Shown: positions 28,901-38,098 of the stretch, one piece after another
Layout of the letters: every line of letters begins with the position of its first letter
Position numbering within the stretch: position 1 is the stretch's first letter
The notes under the pieces: generated by a model
The model's database searches: none
Told to the model about the DNA's origin: nothing
The model's input: the letters and a program-made list of their open reading frames with translations, nothing else
Program-made: the position numbers and the translations under genes
Assembly (NCBI GenBank): GCA_030650425.1
Contig: JAUSED010000011.1
Coordinates: forward strand, 1-51,275
Direction: 5' to 3'
Source: Candidatus Omnitrophota bacterium
GTDB taxonomy: Bacteria > Omnitrophota > Gorgyraeia > Gygaellales > Profunditerraquicolaceae
Length of the DNA stretch: 51,275 nucleotides

Positions 28901-29218
28901 GTAAGAGAAGGGAGGATGAAAACTTACGAAGATTTGAAGGAGGCAATTATTCACGGCGCGGTAAAACGCATCCGGCCGAAAATGATGACGGTGATGGCGA
29001 TGTTTATGGGCTTGATTCCGATTATGTATTCGATGGGGACCGGCAGCGATATGATGAAACGTATTGCCGCTCCGATGATCGGAGGGATTTTTACCAGTTT
29101 TATTCTGGAATTACTGGTCTATCCTCCTATATATTCGATCTGGAAGTGGAAATATGAAATGAAACAGGGCACGGTTGATGTAAGTAAACTACCCATTCCT
29201 GAATTACAAAAACATTAA
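25928..29218 (+). CDS. cusA: Heavy-metal RND transporter, CusA type
   Basis: 1096 residues, slightly longer than usual, because of an extra stretch around TVGKYYPEEKHPVSK before the second half. Starts at GTG with GGAG upstream. Twelve membrane segments in two halves with large periplasmic loops. HME1 (Cu/Ag) landmarks: IPDLSDTQVIIYS, LVDGAIVEVENAYKK in TM4 with the proton-relay Asp, and KAGRAETSTDPAPFSMMETT. It exports Cu(I)/Ag(I) by proton antiport together with CusB and CusC. Confidence 0.95.
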   Translation: MIEKIIEFSAKNKYLIIIFTIVAMAGAVYCIRNIPLDAIPDLSDTQVIIYSRWDRSPDIIEDQVTYPIVSAMLGAPKVKAIRGFSDFGFSYVYIIFQDGTDIYWARSRTLEYLSKIIPKLPEGVRTEIGPDATGVGWVYQYALVDKSGNNDLAQLRSFQDWYLRYWLQSVPGVAEVASVGGFQKQYQVNVNPNALLAYKIPLMRVMEAIRAGNNDVGGRLIEFSGTEYMVRGRGYAKSVQNIENIALGTDMSGTPILVKNVAQVVLGPEIRRGVADLDGQGDTVGGIVVMRQGENALNVINRVKEKIEEIKPSLPKGVEIVTTYDRSELIKRSIETLRHQLTEEMIIVSFVILLFLWHFPSAVIPIVTIPIAVILSFIPLFGLRLTSNIMSLSGIAISIGVLVDGAIVEVENAYKKLQLWEEGGRIGDFRLVRLNALKEVGPSVFFSLLVIAVAFLPVFTLVDQEGRLFKPLAFSKNFAMAIAAILAITLDPAMRMLFTRMDYKNFKPKWLAKIFNTITVGKYYPEEKHPVSKILFKIYEPACRFVLKYRKATLITAGVLVLSTIPVFMQLGSEFMPPLNEGTILYMPTTLPGISVTETQKLLQTMDKIIKSVPEVERVFGKAGRAETSTDPAPFSMMETTIVLKPEGEWRKVQRWYSGMPDSLQAPFRPIWRDRITWEDIVNELDRKLQIPGVTNAWTMPIKARIDMLSTGVRTPVGIKIYGADLKEIEAIGRRVETIVKNIKGTRSAYAERVTGGYFVDFDIKREEIARYGLTIKEVEEVIMSAIGGEPVTTTVEGRERYTVNVRYARELRDDLDKLRRVLVPTMSGAQIPLGQLADIHLALGPAMIRDENGMLSGYVYVDIAGRDVGSYVNEAKKVVQNELRVPQGYALQWSGQYENMLRVKERLKLVIPITIFIIFVLLYMNTKSPVKAGIVMLAVPFSLIGAVWFLYLLHYNISIAVWVGMIALMGLDAETGVFMLLFLDLSYYERVREGRMKTYEDLKEAIIHGAVKRIRPKMMTVMAMFMGLIPIMYSMGTGSDMMKRIAAPMIGGIFTSFILELLVYPPIYSIWKWKYEMKQGTVDVSKLPIPELQKH

Positions 29219-29238
29219 AATACAAAAAAGGAGGAAAT

Positions 29239-29619
29239 ATGTTTAAGAGGATGTTGGCAATTTTAGTCGCAGGCGCATTTATTTTTTCTCTGGCTATTCC
29301 AGTTTTTGCTCAAGAAACAGGCGCGACAAAGGAAGTACAAAAGGCAGTCAATGTGGGAAACAAAATCTGCCCGGTTTCAGATGAAAAAATAAATGAGAAA
29401 ACCAAAGTGACCTATGAATACCAGGGCAAAATCTATAACTTTTGTTGCCCGATGTGTATAGATCCTTTTAAGAAAGATCCGGAGAAGTATATCAAGAAGG
29501 TAGAAGAAGAATTGCAAACTGGCTCAAAACAGGGATCCGGCCAGCAAGAACAGACAGTGCAAGCTATACAAGGTTCAGAGACAATGCCAGAGGGTATGCC
29601 TGAAGGCCATCACCATTAA
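29239..29619 (+). CDS. Exported YHS-type metal-binding protein
   Basis: 126 residues with AAAGGAGG upstream and a signal peptide ending VFA (residues 1-25). The YHS/TRASH-like domain (~40-90) has ICPVSDEKI, then NFCCPMCIDPFKKDPEKY. The tail is Gln/Met-rich and ends MPEGMPEGHHH, further soft-metal ligands. It is probably a periplasmic Cu chaperone or buffer for the CusCBA pump. A related protein without the tail sits in the iron block at 37007. Confidence 0.85.
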   Translation: MFKRMLAILVAGAFIFSLAIPVFAQETGATKEVQKAVNVGNKICPVSDEKINEKTKVTYEYQGKIYNFCCPMCIDPFKKDPEKYIKKVEEELQTGSKQGSGQQEQTVQAIQGSETMPEGMPEGHHH

Positions 29620-29677
29620 TAATGGCAAATCTTTTTCGTAACCATTAGGGTCGAGGCAGAAGTAGGAGAGTAAATAA

Positions 29678-32053
29678 ATGGAGCGGCTGAGCTCAAAACG
29701 GTTAACTTCCGATCAGCTTCGAAAAATTGATGCCTATTGGCGTGCGGCAAACTATCTTTCGGTTGGTCAAATTTACCTCCTCGATAATCCGCTGCTAAAA
29801 GAACCGCTGGCGCTTAAGCACATTAAACCGCGCCTACTAGGGCATTGGGGGACTACACCCGGCTTAAATTTCATTTATGTCCATCTTAACCGTATAATAA
29901 AAGAATATGGCCTGAATATGTTTTATATAACCGGGCCCGGTCACGGCGGGCCAGGATTAGTTGCCAATGCTTACTTAGAAGGCGCTTATAGCGAATATTA
30001 TCCGGATATTTCGCAGGATACCGAGGGTATGAGAAAACTCTTTAAACAATTTTCTTTTCCCGGGGGCATTCCCAGCCACGTTGGCTCTGAGACCCCCGGT
30101 TCAATTCATGAAGGCGGTGAGCTTGGTTATGCGGTTTCTCACGCCTTTGGCGCGGCATTCGATAATCCAAACTTGGTTGTTGCTTGCGTAGTAGGCGATG
30201 GAGAAGCAGAAACCGGGCCTTTGGCTGCTGCCTGGCATTCTAATAAATTCTTGAACCCGGCAGGCGATGGCGCTGTTTTGCCGATTTTACATCTGAATGG
30301 TTATAAGATTTCTAACCCTACAGTACTTGCGCGTATTGATAAAGATGAACTTAAACAGCTTTTTATCGGATATGGGTATAAACCATATTTTGTGGAGGGC
30401 TCTGATCCAAAAATAATGCATCAGTTTATGGCAAAGACACTGGATATAGTAATCAGAGAGATTAAATCTATTCAGGCAAAAGCCCGTAACAGCAAGGCTT
30501 TGGTGCGCCGTCCCCGCTGGCCAATGATTATTTTACGCACGCCCAAAGGCTGGACCGGCCCAAAGAGCATCGATGGATTAAAGACAGAAGGATATTGGCG
30601 TTCACACCAGGTGCCGTTCGCGGAGATGGCAGAAAAGCCAGGTCATATTCGCGCGTTAGAGCGGTGGATGAAAAGCTATAAACCCGAAGAGTTATTTGAT
30701 AAAAGTGGCAAATTGGTTTCAGAGTTGTCAGAGTTTACGCCCAAAGGGAAAAGTCGTATGAGTGATAATCCGCATGCGAATGGCGGCTTGCTATTACGTG
30801 ATTTAAAGTTACCCGACTTTCATAAATATGCCGTAAAGGTTGATAAGCCCGGTACCACCGAATCAGAGCCGACGCGTGTCATGGGATACTTTCTACGTGA
30901 TGTCATGAAGATGAATCAAAGGGAGAAGAATTTTCGAGTCTTCGGCCCTGATGAGACAACTTCCAATCGTCTGGGCGCGCTATTAGAGGTTACTAATCGT
31001 ACTTGGATGGCGCATATCTTGCCAGAGGACGACCATCTTTCTGTAGACGGCCGCGTAATGGAAATCTTGAGTGAACATACCTGCCAAGGATGGTTAGAAG
31101 GATATCTGCTTACAGGCAGGCATGGGTTATTTTCCTGTTACGAAGCGTTTATTCACATCGTGGACTCTATGTTTAATCAGCACGCTAAATGGCTGAAGAC
31201 TTCGCGGCGCATTCATTGGCGTCGTCCCATCGCATCATTGAACTATTTGTTAACTTCTCATGTCTGGCGGCAGGACCACAATGGCCTTTCGCATCAAGAC
31301 CCGGGGTTTATTGACCACGTCATGAATAAAAAAGCGGAGATTATTCGCATTTACCTTCCACCGGATACTAACACTCTGCTTTCGGTAACCGATCATTGTT
31401 TGCGCAGCCGTAATTATGTTAATGTAATCATCGCTGGTAAGCATCCATCCCCGCAATATCTGGATATTGATTCTGCAATTCAGCACTGTACTAAAGGTAT
31501 TGGTATCTGGGAATGGGCAAGCAATGACCAGGGTGCTGAACCGGATGTGGTTATGGCCTGTGCCGGTGATGTGCCTACTTTGGAAACCCTTGCAGCTGTA
31601 GATATCCTAAGAAAAGAACTCCCTGATTTAAAAGTGCGTGTAATAAATGTGGTTGATTTAATGACCCTGCAGCCTCAAGGTGAACATCCGCATGGCCTTT
31701 CCGATAAGGACTTTGACAGCCTTTTTACTACGAATAAACCCATAATCTTTGCTTTCCACGGTTACCCTTGGCTCATTCACAGATTAACCTACCGCCGGAC
31801 AAACCATAAAAACTTGCATGTGCGGGGCTATAAAGAAGAAGGTACGACTACTACTCCGTTTGATATGACAGTAATGAATGAGCTCGACCGTTTTAATTTG
31901 GCGGATGATGTGATTGACCGCCTGTCGTGCGCGGGGAGCCGGTGCGCGCACGTTAAGGAGTGGCTGCACAATAAACTGATTGAACATAAACATTACATCA
32001 ATGAGCACGGTGAAGATATGCCGGAAATCAGGAATTGGAAGTGGCCATACTAA
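29678..32053 (+). CDS. xfp: Xylulose-5-phosphate/fructose-6-phosphate phosphoketolase
   Basis: 791 residues, full length. A thiamin-diphosphate enzyme that splits ketose phosphates with phosphate to give acetyl phosphate. Seen: [42 protein letters not shown], the TPP-binding [11 protein letters not shown], and the C-terminal IRNWKW. It has its own ribosome site (TAGGAG) and sits within the copper gene run between the YHS gene and copA, with only short gaps. The metabolic link to copper is not evident. Confidence 0.96.
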   Translation: MERLSSKRLTSDQLRKIDAYWRAANYLSVGQIYLLDNPLLKEPLALKHIKPRLLGHWGTTPGLNFIYVHLNRIIKEYGLNMFYITGPGHGGPGLVANAYLEGAYSEYYPDISQDTEGMRKLFKQFSFPGGIPSHVGSETPGSIHEGGELGYAVSHAFGAAFDNPNLVVACVVGDGEAETGPLAAAWHSNKFLNPAGDGAVLPILHLNGYKISNPTVLARIDKDELKQLFIGYGYKPYFVEGSDPKIMHQFMAKTLDIVIREIKSIQAKARNSKALVRRPRWPMIILRTPKGWTGPKSIDGLKTEGYWRSHQVPFAEMAEKPGHIRALERWMKSYKPEELFDKSGKLVSELSEFTPKGKSRMSDNPHANGGLLLRDLKLPDFHKYAVKVDKPGTTESEPTRVMGYFLRDVMKMNQREKNFRVFGPDETTSNRLGALLEVTNRTWMAHILPEDDHLSVDGRVMEILSEHTCQGWLEGYLLTGRHGLFSCYEAFIHIVDSMFNQHAKWLKTSRRIHWRRPIASLNYLLTSHVWRQDHNGLSHQDPGFIDHVMNKKAEIIRIYLPPDTNTLLSVTDHCLRSRNYVNVIIAGKHPSPQYLDIDSAIQHCTKGIGIWEWASNDQGAEPDVVMACAGDVPTLETLAAVDILRKELPDLKVRVINVVDLMTLQPQGEHPHGLSDKDFDSLFTTNKPIIFAFHGYPWLIHRLTYRRTNHKNLHVRGYKEEGTTTTPFDMTVMNELDRFNLADDVIDRLSCAGSRCAHVKEWLHNKLIEHKHYINEHGEDMPEIRNWKWPY

Positions 32054-32104
32054 AGTTACGCTTAATATCCGTAGTTGGGATGGGAGAAAGACAGGAACTA
32101 AATA

Positions 32105-34318
32105 ATGGACAAAATCACTTTAAATATTTCCGGAATGCACTGTGCTTCTTGCGCGAGTAATATCGAGAGCGCTTTAAGAAAGCTTCCCGGGGTCTCTGAC
32201 GCTCAAGTTAATTTTGCCACCGAGAAGGCCTATATTGAATTTGATCCCCAAATATTGGAAGCCAAGAATTTAATTACGGCTATTGAGAAAATCGGTTACC
32301 AGGCAAATTTAGCCGAAGGCGCTTTGGATCAAGAGAAAGAAAAAAGGGATAGAGAAGTGGCCGGCCTAAAAAAGCGATTTATCATCTCCATTATTTTGTC
32401 CAGCATCTTGATGTATATTTCTATGGGGCCATGCGTGGGATTGGGTATGCCTATGGCAATCATGGAGAATATGGCCCTGCTGCAATTATTATTGGCCAGC
32501 GGAGTTTTAATCTGCGGGTATCAATTTTTTGCGCGTGGTTTCTTAACACTAATAAAAATCCATAGGGCGAATATGGATACGTTGGTAGCTTTGGGCGTGG
32601 GGAGCGCTTACCTCTACAGTTTATTTGTGAGTATGAATATCTGGCTGGGCAATAAATCCTTTGGAATGAGCAATCTTTATTATGAGGTAGCCGCGTTTCT
32701 GCTTACCTTTATTCTATTGGGTAAGTATTTAGAGGCGATTACCAAAAGGAAGACTTCGCAAAGCATCAAGCGCTTATGGAATCTCCGCCCTAAAGCAGCC
32801 ATAGTCATTCGTCAGGGGCAGGAAATAGAAATTTCCGTTGAAGCATTGCTGGTTGGAGATGTGGTGGTGGTTAAGGCAGGGGAGAGGATTCCGGTTGATG
32901 GCAAAATTATCGAAGGATATTCTAATGTTGATGAGTCGATGATTACAGGTGAAAGTATCCCCGTGGAGAAAACCCTAAATGATAAAGTTATCGGCGGCTC
33001 AATCAACAAATACGGAAGTTTTAAGTTTAAAGCTACCAAGGTGGGGAAAGATACGGCCTTGGCCCAGATCATAAAATTAGTGGAGGAGGCCCAAGGATCT
33101 AAAGCTCCGGTGCAGGAGTTAGCGGATAAGGTGGCTGCCATTTTTGTACCTGTGGTATTGTTAATTGCTTTCTCCTCCTTTTTTATTTGGATTTTATCAG
33201 GCAAGGGTTTTGTTTTTGCTTTAACCACTTTTATCACGGTCTTAATTATTGCCTGTCCTTGCTCTCTTGGTTTGGCTACTCCCACGGCGGTGATGGTAGG
33301 AACCGGAAAGGCGGCAGAAAACGGAATAATTATTAAGAATGCCGCATCATTACAGATAGCCGCGGAAATTGACAAAATTATTTTTGACAAGACCGGAACG
33401 CTTACCGAAGGTAAGCCTAAACTTACCGATGTGGTAAGTTATCTGGGAAGTAAAGATGAAGTTTTAATGCTTGCCGCATCTTTGGAGAAACCATCCGGCC
33501 ATGTCCTTGCTGATGCCGTGGTTAGCGCGGCCCAAGAAAAAGGCATCGTTTTAAAAGAGGCGCAGCAGTTTGAAACTATCTCTGGCAAGGGAGTGGTTGG
33601 TAAAATTGCGGGGAGTGAGGTTTTGGCGGGAAACCGCCGGCTGATGCAAGAGAGAGCGATTAATCTAGAAATTGCCGGAGGCGACTTAGATAAATTAGAG
33701 AAGCAGGGTAAGACGATCACCTTAGTGGCTAAGGACGGTAAGCTTATCGGATTAGTGGTTGTACGGGACACCCTGAAAAAGTTTGCGCAAACATTAATTG
33801 ATAAGCTCAAAGGAATGCATAAAGATGTGTTGATGATTACCGGTGACAATCGGCGGACTGCCGAGGCAATTGCTAAAGATTTAGGCATTGAAAAAGTTTT
33901 AGCGGAAGTCTTGCCAAAAGACAAGTTAGATGAAATTAAAAAGTTGCAAGCCGATGGTTTTAAGGTCGCTTTTGTGGGGGATGGGATTAATGATGCCCCG
34001 GCCTTATCTGGCGCTGATTTAGGGATAGCTATCGGAAGCGGTACGGATATAGCGATTGAGTCAGGGGATATTATTTTAATTAAGGATGATCTGCGGGACG
34101 TAGCCACAGCCATAGGGTTATCCGCTTACGCGATGAAGAAGATAAGGCAGAATCTTTTCTGGGCTTTTTTTTATAATATTATCGGTATCCCCATTGCCGC
34201 GGGCCTGCTTTATCCCTTTACAGGATTTTTATTGAATCCGATCATTGCCGGAGCGGCGATGGCCTTTAGCTCAGTGTCGGTAGTGGGAAATTCTTTATTA
34301 ATGAGAAGGTATAAATAA
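32105..34318 (+). CDS. copA: Cu(I)-exporting P1B-type ATPase
   Basis: 737 residues with one N-terminal HMA domain (GMHCASC, ~10-16), eight membrane helices, the transport motif CPC in IIACPCSLGLATP, phosphorylation site DKTGTLT, and GDGINDAPAL. TM7 YN (FFYNIIGIP) and TM8 MAFSSVSVVGNS are the Cu(I) P1B-1 signature. The nucleotide-domain motif usually written SEHPL reads SGHVL here: His is kept, Pro is Val. Expels Cu(I) from the cytoplasm to the periplasm, where CusCBA takes over. Confidence 0.96.
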   Translation: MDKITLNISGMHCASCASNIESALRKLPGVSDAQVNFATEKAYIEFDPQILEAKNLITAIEKIGYQANLAEGALDQEKEKRDREVAGLKKRFIISIILSSILMYISMGPCVGLGMPMAIMENMALLQLLLASGVLICGYQFFARGFLTLIKIHRANMDTLVALGVGSAYLYSLFVSMNIWLGNKSFGMSNLYYEVAAFLLTFILLGKYLEAITKRKTSQSIKRLWNLRPKAAIVIRQGQEIEISVEALLVGDVVVVKAGERIPVDGKIIEGYSNVDESMITGESIPVEKTLNDKVIGGSINKYGSFKFKATKVGKDTALAQIIKLVEEAQGSKAPVQELADKVAAIFVPVVLLIAFSSFFIWILSGKGFVFALTTFITVLIIACPCSLGLATPTAVMVGTGKAAENGIIIKNAASLQIAAEIDKIIFDKTGTLTEGKPKLTDVVSYLGSKDEVLMLAASLEKPSGHVLADAVVSAAQEKGIVLKEAQQFETISGKGVVGKIAGSEVLAGNRRLMQERAINLEIAGGDLDKLEKQGKTITLVAKDGKLIGLVVVRDTLKKFAQTLIDKLKGMHKDVLMITGDNRRTAEAIAKDLGIEKVLAEVLPKDKLDEIKKLQADGFKVAFVGDGINDAPALSGADLGIAIGSGTDIAIESGDIILIKDDLRDVATAIGLSAYAMKKIRQNLFWAFFYNIIGIPIAAGLLYPFTGFLLNPIIAGAAMAFSSVSVVGNSLLMRRYK

Positions 34319-34320
34319 AA

Positions 34321-35355
34321 ATGATCTTTATCGGCTTATTTATTATTCTGGCGCTGGTTTTAGTCGCTCCTTTTTCAGTGAAAAGGGTTGAGGAGGAGCT
34401 GGAGATCTTTCTTTTTGTGATGGGTTGTCTTAGCGTAACCATTACCTCCGGATGGGGGATGGGTTTAATCGAAGAGGCCTTGATCGAGCCGGTTAAGATA
34501 ACTTTAGCGGTTTTTATCGCGGGATTTTTATTCCGGGCTTTGCAGAAACCTATAGCGCATAATGTAAACAGGATAGCAGATTTAATCGGAGTGAAGTTAT
34601 TTGCTTTTTTAGTGATCTCCGGACTCGGGTTTTTAGCGAGCATTATTACAGCCATCATTGCCGCGCTGGTTTTGATCGAGATTATCAGCCATCTTACGTT
34701 GGACCGCAAGCATGAAGTTTCTTTGGTGATCCTCGCCTGTTTCGCGATTGGCCTCGGCGCGGTATTGACGCCCATAGGAGAGCCGCTTTCAGCTATTGCT
34801 ACGGCAAAACTCAGCGGAGAGCCTTATCAGGCGGGATTTTTATTCTTATTTAAACATCTATGGCGATTTGTGATACCGGGAGTTCTGCTATTCGGTTTAC
34901 TGGGCTTGGTGGTTATGCCGAAAGAGCGCCGGAAGTCGCGCGGTTTAACCGGAGGCAAGGAAGAAAACCTTAAAGATGTTTCACTAAGGGCAGTTAAGGT
35001 TTATTTTTTTGTGATGGCCTTGGTTTTATTGGGAAGAGGCTTTAAGCCGATCGTGGATGCCTATATTTTAAGCATACCTTATCAGGGGCTTTACTGGTTG
35101 AATATGATTTCAGCCGTGCTGGATAACGCGACTTTAGCCGCGGCTGAAATTAGTCCGGGTATGGGGATTTTACAGATAAAATCAACCCTCTTGGGCCTTT
35201 TGCTTGCCGGCGGTATGCTTATCCCGGGGAATATTCCGAATATCATCGCGGCAGGAAAGCTTAAGATAAGAAGCTCGGAGTGGGCTAGATTCGGGATACC
35301 TCTGGGGTTATCGGCAATGGCTGTATATTTTCTTTTTTTATTGTTGCTAAGATAG
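34321..35355 (+). CDS. DUF1646 family membrane protein, putative cation transporter
   Basis: 344 residues, about ten hydrophobic segments, starting 2 bp after copA. Distinct blocks: AVLTPIGEPLSAIATAKLSG and MISAVLDNATLAAAEISPGM with a PGNIPNI loop, which recall ion-transporter-superfamily re-entrant hairpins (PIGEP, DNAT). DUF1646 is annotated as a predicted cation transporter without known substrate. Tight coupling with copA suggests a role in metal or sodium balance; inferred only. Confidence 0.8.
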   Translation: MIFIGLFIILALVLVAPFSVKRVEEELEIFLFVMGCLSVTITSGWGMGLIEEALIEPVKITLAVFIAGFLFRALQKPIAHNVNRIADLIGVKLFAFLVISGLGFLASIITAIIAALVLIEIISHLTLDRKHEVSLVILACFAIGLGAVLTPIGEPLSAIATAKLSGEPYQAGFLFLFKHLWRFVIPGVLLFGLLGLVVMPKERRKSRGLTGGKEENLKDVSLRAVKVYFFVMALVLLGRGFKPIVDAYILSIPYQGLYWLNMISAVLDNATLAAAEISPGMGILQIKSTLLGLLLAGGMLIPGNIPNIIAAGKLKIRSSEWARFGIPLGLSAMAVYFLFLLLLR

Positions 35356-35429
35356 CGCAGGTAGAAATAAGTCAAAAGGAAGAAGAAGTCCGCTATTAAG
35401 GATATTCAGCTTTCGGGTAAAATTAATAT

Positions 35430-36458
35430 ATGTATAAACATAAAGTTTTAGTTATTTTTTCGCTATTTTTTTTGTTGTTTGGAGGGAATATGAAAGGCTT
35501 CGCGAAAGAACCGGATAAGATTAAAATTTACAATGCCTCTACCGGCCAAGTCGAAGAATTAGAGAGGGTTGTCAAGGCGGATGCCGAATGGAAAAAAATT
35601 CTTACTCCTGAGCAATACAGCATAACGCGGTTAAAAGGCACGGAAAGGGCTTTTAGCGGCCAATGCGCTCTTCCTAAAAAAGGGGAGAGCGGGGTGTATC
35701 AATGCGTTAGCTGCGGCACGGATTTGTTTAAGGTGGAAAGCAAATTTGAATCAGGCACCGGCTGGCCAAGTTTTTGGGAGCCGGTTTCTAAGTTGAATAT
35801 TAGAGAGCAGACAGATGATAGTTTCGGAATGCATAGGGTAGAGGTTTTATGCAGCCGTTGCGGCGCGCATCTGGGCCATGTATTTGATGACGGCCCGCCG
35901 CCTTCCGGCAAGCGCTATTGCATTAATTCTGTGGCGATTAAATTTAAAGCCATCGCTAAGCCTAAGGTAGAAAAGTTGGAGAAAGCTACTTTTGCCGCGG
36001 GTTGTTTCTGGGGCGTGGAAGCGGCTTTTGAGCAGATCAAGGGTGTGGTGAAAGCAACTTCGGGTTACACCGGAGGGGCATTTAAGAATCCTACTTATAA
36101 AGACGTATGCGGCGATAAAACCGGCCACGCCGAAGCAGTAGAATTAGACTATGACCCGAATATAGTATCTTACGCTCAATTATTGGATATTTTCTGGGAT
36201 ATCCATGACCCGACTACCCCGAATAAACAGGGCCCGGATATCGGAAGCCAATACCGCTCTGTGATTTTTTATCATACTCCGGAGCAGAAAGAAGCAGCCT
36301 TGGCTTCCAAGAAGAAGCTTGAGGGGTCCAAGAAATATAAACGGCCGATCGTGACCGAAATTATTCCTGCCGGAGATTTTTATAAAGCCGAAGAGTATCA
36401 TCAGCGCTATTACGCAAAACACGGCTTAAAACCTACCTGCCGCCTGCCCTTAAAATAA
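35430..36458 (+). CDS. msrBA: Exported MsrB-MsrA methionine sulfoxide reductase
   Basis: 342 residues. An N-terminal signal peptide ([19 protein letters not shown], cleavage near GFA) puts it in the periplasm; an ATG at 35490 with a close GGAGGG would give a cytoplasmic form. MsrB comes first (~30-175) with zinc pairs CVSCG and CSRCG and catalytic Cys in RYCINS; MsrA second (~185-342) with GCFWG. MsrA reduces the S and MsrB the R sulfoxide. Fits repair of oxidised Met in Met-rich copper proteins next door. Confidence 0.93.
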   Translation: MYKHKVLVIFSLFFLLFGGNMKGFAKEPDKIKIYNASTGQVEELERVVKADAEWKKILTPEQYSITRLKGTERAFSGQCALPKKGESGVYQCVSCGTDLFKVESKFESGTGWPSFWEPVSKLNIREQTDDSFGMHRVEVLCSRCGAHLGHVFDDGPPPSGKRYCINSVAIKFKAIAKPKVEKLEKATFAAGCFWGVEAAFEQIKGVVKATSGYTGGAFKNPTYKDVCGDKTGHAEAVELDYDPNIVSYAQLLDIFWDIHDPTTPNKQGPDIGSQYRSVIFYHTPEQKEAALASKKKLEGSKKYKRPIVTEIIPAGDFYKAEEYHQRYYAKHGLKPTCRLPLK

Positions 36459-36475
36459 AAATAAAAATATTTTTC

Positions 36476-36523
36476 TTGACAAATAACCTCTATTCTGCTA
36501 TTTTGATATTGATTTACAATATC
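36476..36523 (+). promoter_or_regulatory. fur promoter and Fur-like operator
   Basis: TTGACA (36476-36481) and TATTTT (36499-36504), 17 bp apart. Directly after the -10 is a perfect inverted repeat GATATTG-ATTTA-CAATATC (36505-36523), of Fur/PerR box size and AT content, consistent with autoregulation. Confidence 0.75.
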
Positions 36524-36543
36524 ATAATCTAAAGAGGCCTATT

Positions 36544-36978
36544 ATGATTTCGGAAAAAGAGATAAATATATTTGAAGATTACTTGCTGACTAAAAATCTC
36601 AAGCATAGCGAGCAGAGGAATGAGATATTGTATATTTTCTTAAAACATGATAAACATCTGACCGCTAATGAGCTTTATAGGATAGTTCAAGGTAAATATC
36701 CCGCGATAGGATATGCTACTATCTACCGGACGCTTAAGCTGCTTTGTGCATGCGGCCTTTGCCGCGAGTTAAAATTTGAGGATGGGACCAGCAGATACGA
36801 ACATCTATTTAATCACCAGCACCATGATCACCTTATCTGTACTAAATGCGGCAGGTTCGTGGAAGTAGTGGATCCTCAGATCGAAGCGTTACAGGAAAAG
36901 CTGATTAAAAAACACGGGTTTCATCCCGAAAGGCACCGGATGGAACTCTACGGGGTGTGTAAGAGGTGTAAGCGCTAG
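36544..36978 (+). CDS. fur: Fur-family metal-dependent repressor
   Basis: 144 residues. N-terminal winged helix (HSEQRNEILYIFL, IGYATIYRTLKLL) and C-terminal metal domain with HQHHDHLIC and the structural zinc pairs CTKCG and CKRC. Its neighbours are ferrous-iron uptake genes with Fur-box-like sites, so it is most likely the iron sensor; PerR or Zur are less likely given the cluster. It carries an operator-like palindrome in its own promoter. Confidence 0.9.
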   Translation: MISEKEINIFEDYLLTKNLKHSEQRNEILYIFLKHDKHLTANELYRIVQGKYPAIGYATIYRTLKLLCACGLCRELKFEDGTSRYEHLFNHQHHDHLICTKCGRFVEVVDPQIEALQEKLIKKHGFHPERHRMELYGVCKRCKR

Positions 36979-37000
36979 AATATATTTTTTTGGATATATA

Positions 37001-37022
37001 TTGAAAATGAAAATCAAAATCA
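37001..37022 (+). promoter_or_regulatory. Fur-box-like hexamer array over the YHS gene start
   Basis: TTGAAAATGAAAATCAAAATCA has three consecutive (G/C)AAAAT units, the repeated-hexamer form of Fur boxes. It overlaps the start codon at 37007, where binding would block both transcription and initiation. AT-richness lowers certainty. Confidence 0.4.
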
Positions 37023-37309
37023 TAAAGTTAGGGCTGCTTATCTTGTTTTTAACCGTTTTTTCAAAAGAGGCGGCAGCCTATCCTCACTTCTTAGGCAATA
37101 AAGTAGTCTGCCCGGTAACTGGAGAAGCCTTTGGTATAGAGGCGAATTCTAAAAAAATGAGCTATAAAGGGAAGGTTTACTACTTTTGTTGTCTGGATTG
37201 CGTTGCTTTATTTAAGGCGGATCCGAATAAATACCTGCAAAGTGCCGGGAAAGAGAAAGAAGATAACCAACAAGGGGCATTTTCCTGTTCGGATAGTAAA
37301 AGAAAATAA
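37007..37309 (+). CDS. Exported YHS-type protein of the iron block
   Basis: 100 residues from the ATG at 37007 (no clear ribosome site). Signal peptide ending EAAA. YHS/TRASH-like domain: VVCPVTGEAFGI then YYFCCLDCVALFKADPNKYL. It resembles the exported protein at 29239 of the copper block, without its Met/His tail, but ends with one extra Cys. Probably a periplasmic Fe(II) or heavy-metal binding protein feeding the Feo system; inferred from position between fur and the barrel genes. Confidence 0.8.
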   Translation: MKIKIIKLGLLILFLTVFSKEAAAYPHFLGNKVVCPVTGEAFGIEANSKKMSYKGKVYYFCCLDCVALFKADPNKYLQSAGKEKEDNQQGAFSCSDSKRK

Positions 37310-37320
37310 ATTTTTTTTCT

Positions 37321-37339
37321 ATAATAATGATAATGAAAA
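37321..37339 (+). promoter_or_regulatory. Fur-box-like site before the outer-membrane genes
   Basis: ATAATAATGATAATGAAAA contains ATAATGATAAT, identical to the left part of the classical Fur consensus. It lies 30 bp before the start at 37369. Confidence 0.6.
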
Positions 37340-37368
37340 CCAACATCAACGATAAGGAGGGCAGTAAA

Positions 37369-38088
37369 ATGGGAAGATATTTATTAATCATACTCACTTT
37401 AGCCGCAGTCTTTGGTTTTACCCCGCCTAGTTACGCGGATAGAAGGAGTTATGTCTGGACCTATGAATATATGACCCTGCCAAAGGGTATGGCCGAGATT
37501 GAGTATTATTTGACTACGCAGGTGCCGGATACAGCCAAATCGAACGTAAATACCTGGAAACATTGGGTAGAGCTTGAATATGGGATTACCGATCATTGGG
37601 ATGTAGCGATGTATCAGATGTGGAGGCAGAAGAATACCGCCTCAAGTTCAACTTTTGAATACGACGGGTTTAAACTGCGAACCAGATATAGGTTCGGGGA
37701 AAAAGGAAAATACCTGGTTGATCCTGAGCTTTATTTTGAATATATAAGGGAAGGTGATTTCTCTAAGCCGAATGTCGGCGAGCTGAAGTTGATTTTGGGT
37801 AAAGAGATAGGAAATTTCAATGTAAGTTATAATCAGATTCTGAAAAGAAATCTGGAAAAAGAAGGAAAGGCCGATCATGAATACGCGGTAGGCGTAAATT
37901 ATAAATTTCTACCGGCTTTTAAATTAGGCGTGGAATCCAAAGGCAGTTATAACGGACGCGAATACGCCGTAGGGCCCACATTATCTTGGGGTAACCGAAT
38001 ATTTTGGGTTTCTTTAGGCGCGGCCTTCGGCTTAAACGCAAGAACTGATGATCTAGAAACGAGAATGATTGTGGGAGTCCCTTTTTAG
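37369..38088 (+). CDS. Outer-membrane beta-barrel protein 1
   Basis: 239 residues from the ATG at 37369 (AAGGAGG upstream). Signal peptide ending SYA, then alternating strands rich in Tyr, Trp and Phe (VWTYEYMTLPKGMAEIEYYL, WVELEYGITDHWDVAMYQMW) and a terminal Phe (VGVPF), as Bam-inserted barrels have. No plug domain, so not a TonB receptor. Its position between a Fur-box-like site and feoB suggests an iron-regulated porin; substrate unknown. Confidence 0.75.
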   Translation: MGRYLLIILTLAAVFGFTPPSYADRRSYVWTYEYMTLPKGMAEIEYYLTTQVPDTAKSNVNTWKHWVELEYGITDHWDVAMYQMWRQKNTASSSTFEYDGFKLRTRYRFGEKGKYLVDPELYFEYIREGDFSKPNVGELKLILGKEIGNFNVSYNQILKRNLEKEGKADHEYAVGVNYKFLPAFKLGVESKGSYNGREYAVGPTLSWGNRIFWVSLGAAFGLNARTDDLETRMIVGVPF

Positions 38089-38098
38089 GGAGGATGTG

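Noticed and set aside
32812-34113. Long open frames antisense to copA
   Set aside because: Low-complexity Ser/Ile/Pro translations with no ribosome site, mirrored from a well-conserved gene; shadow frames.
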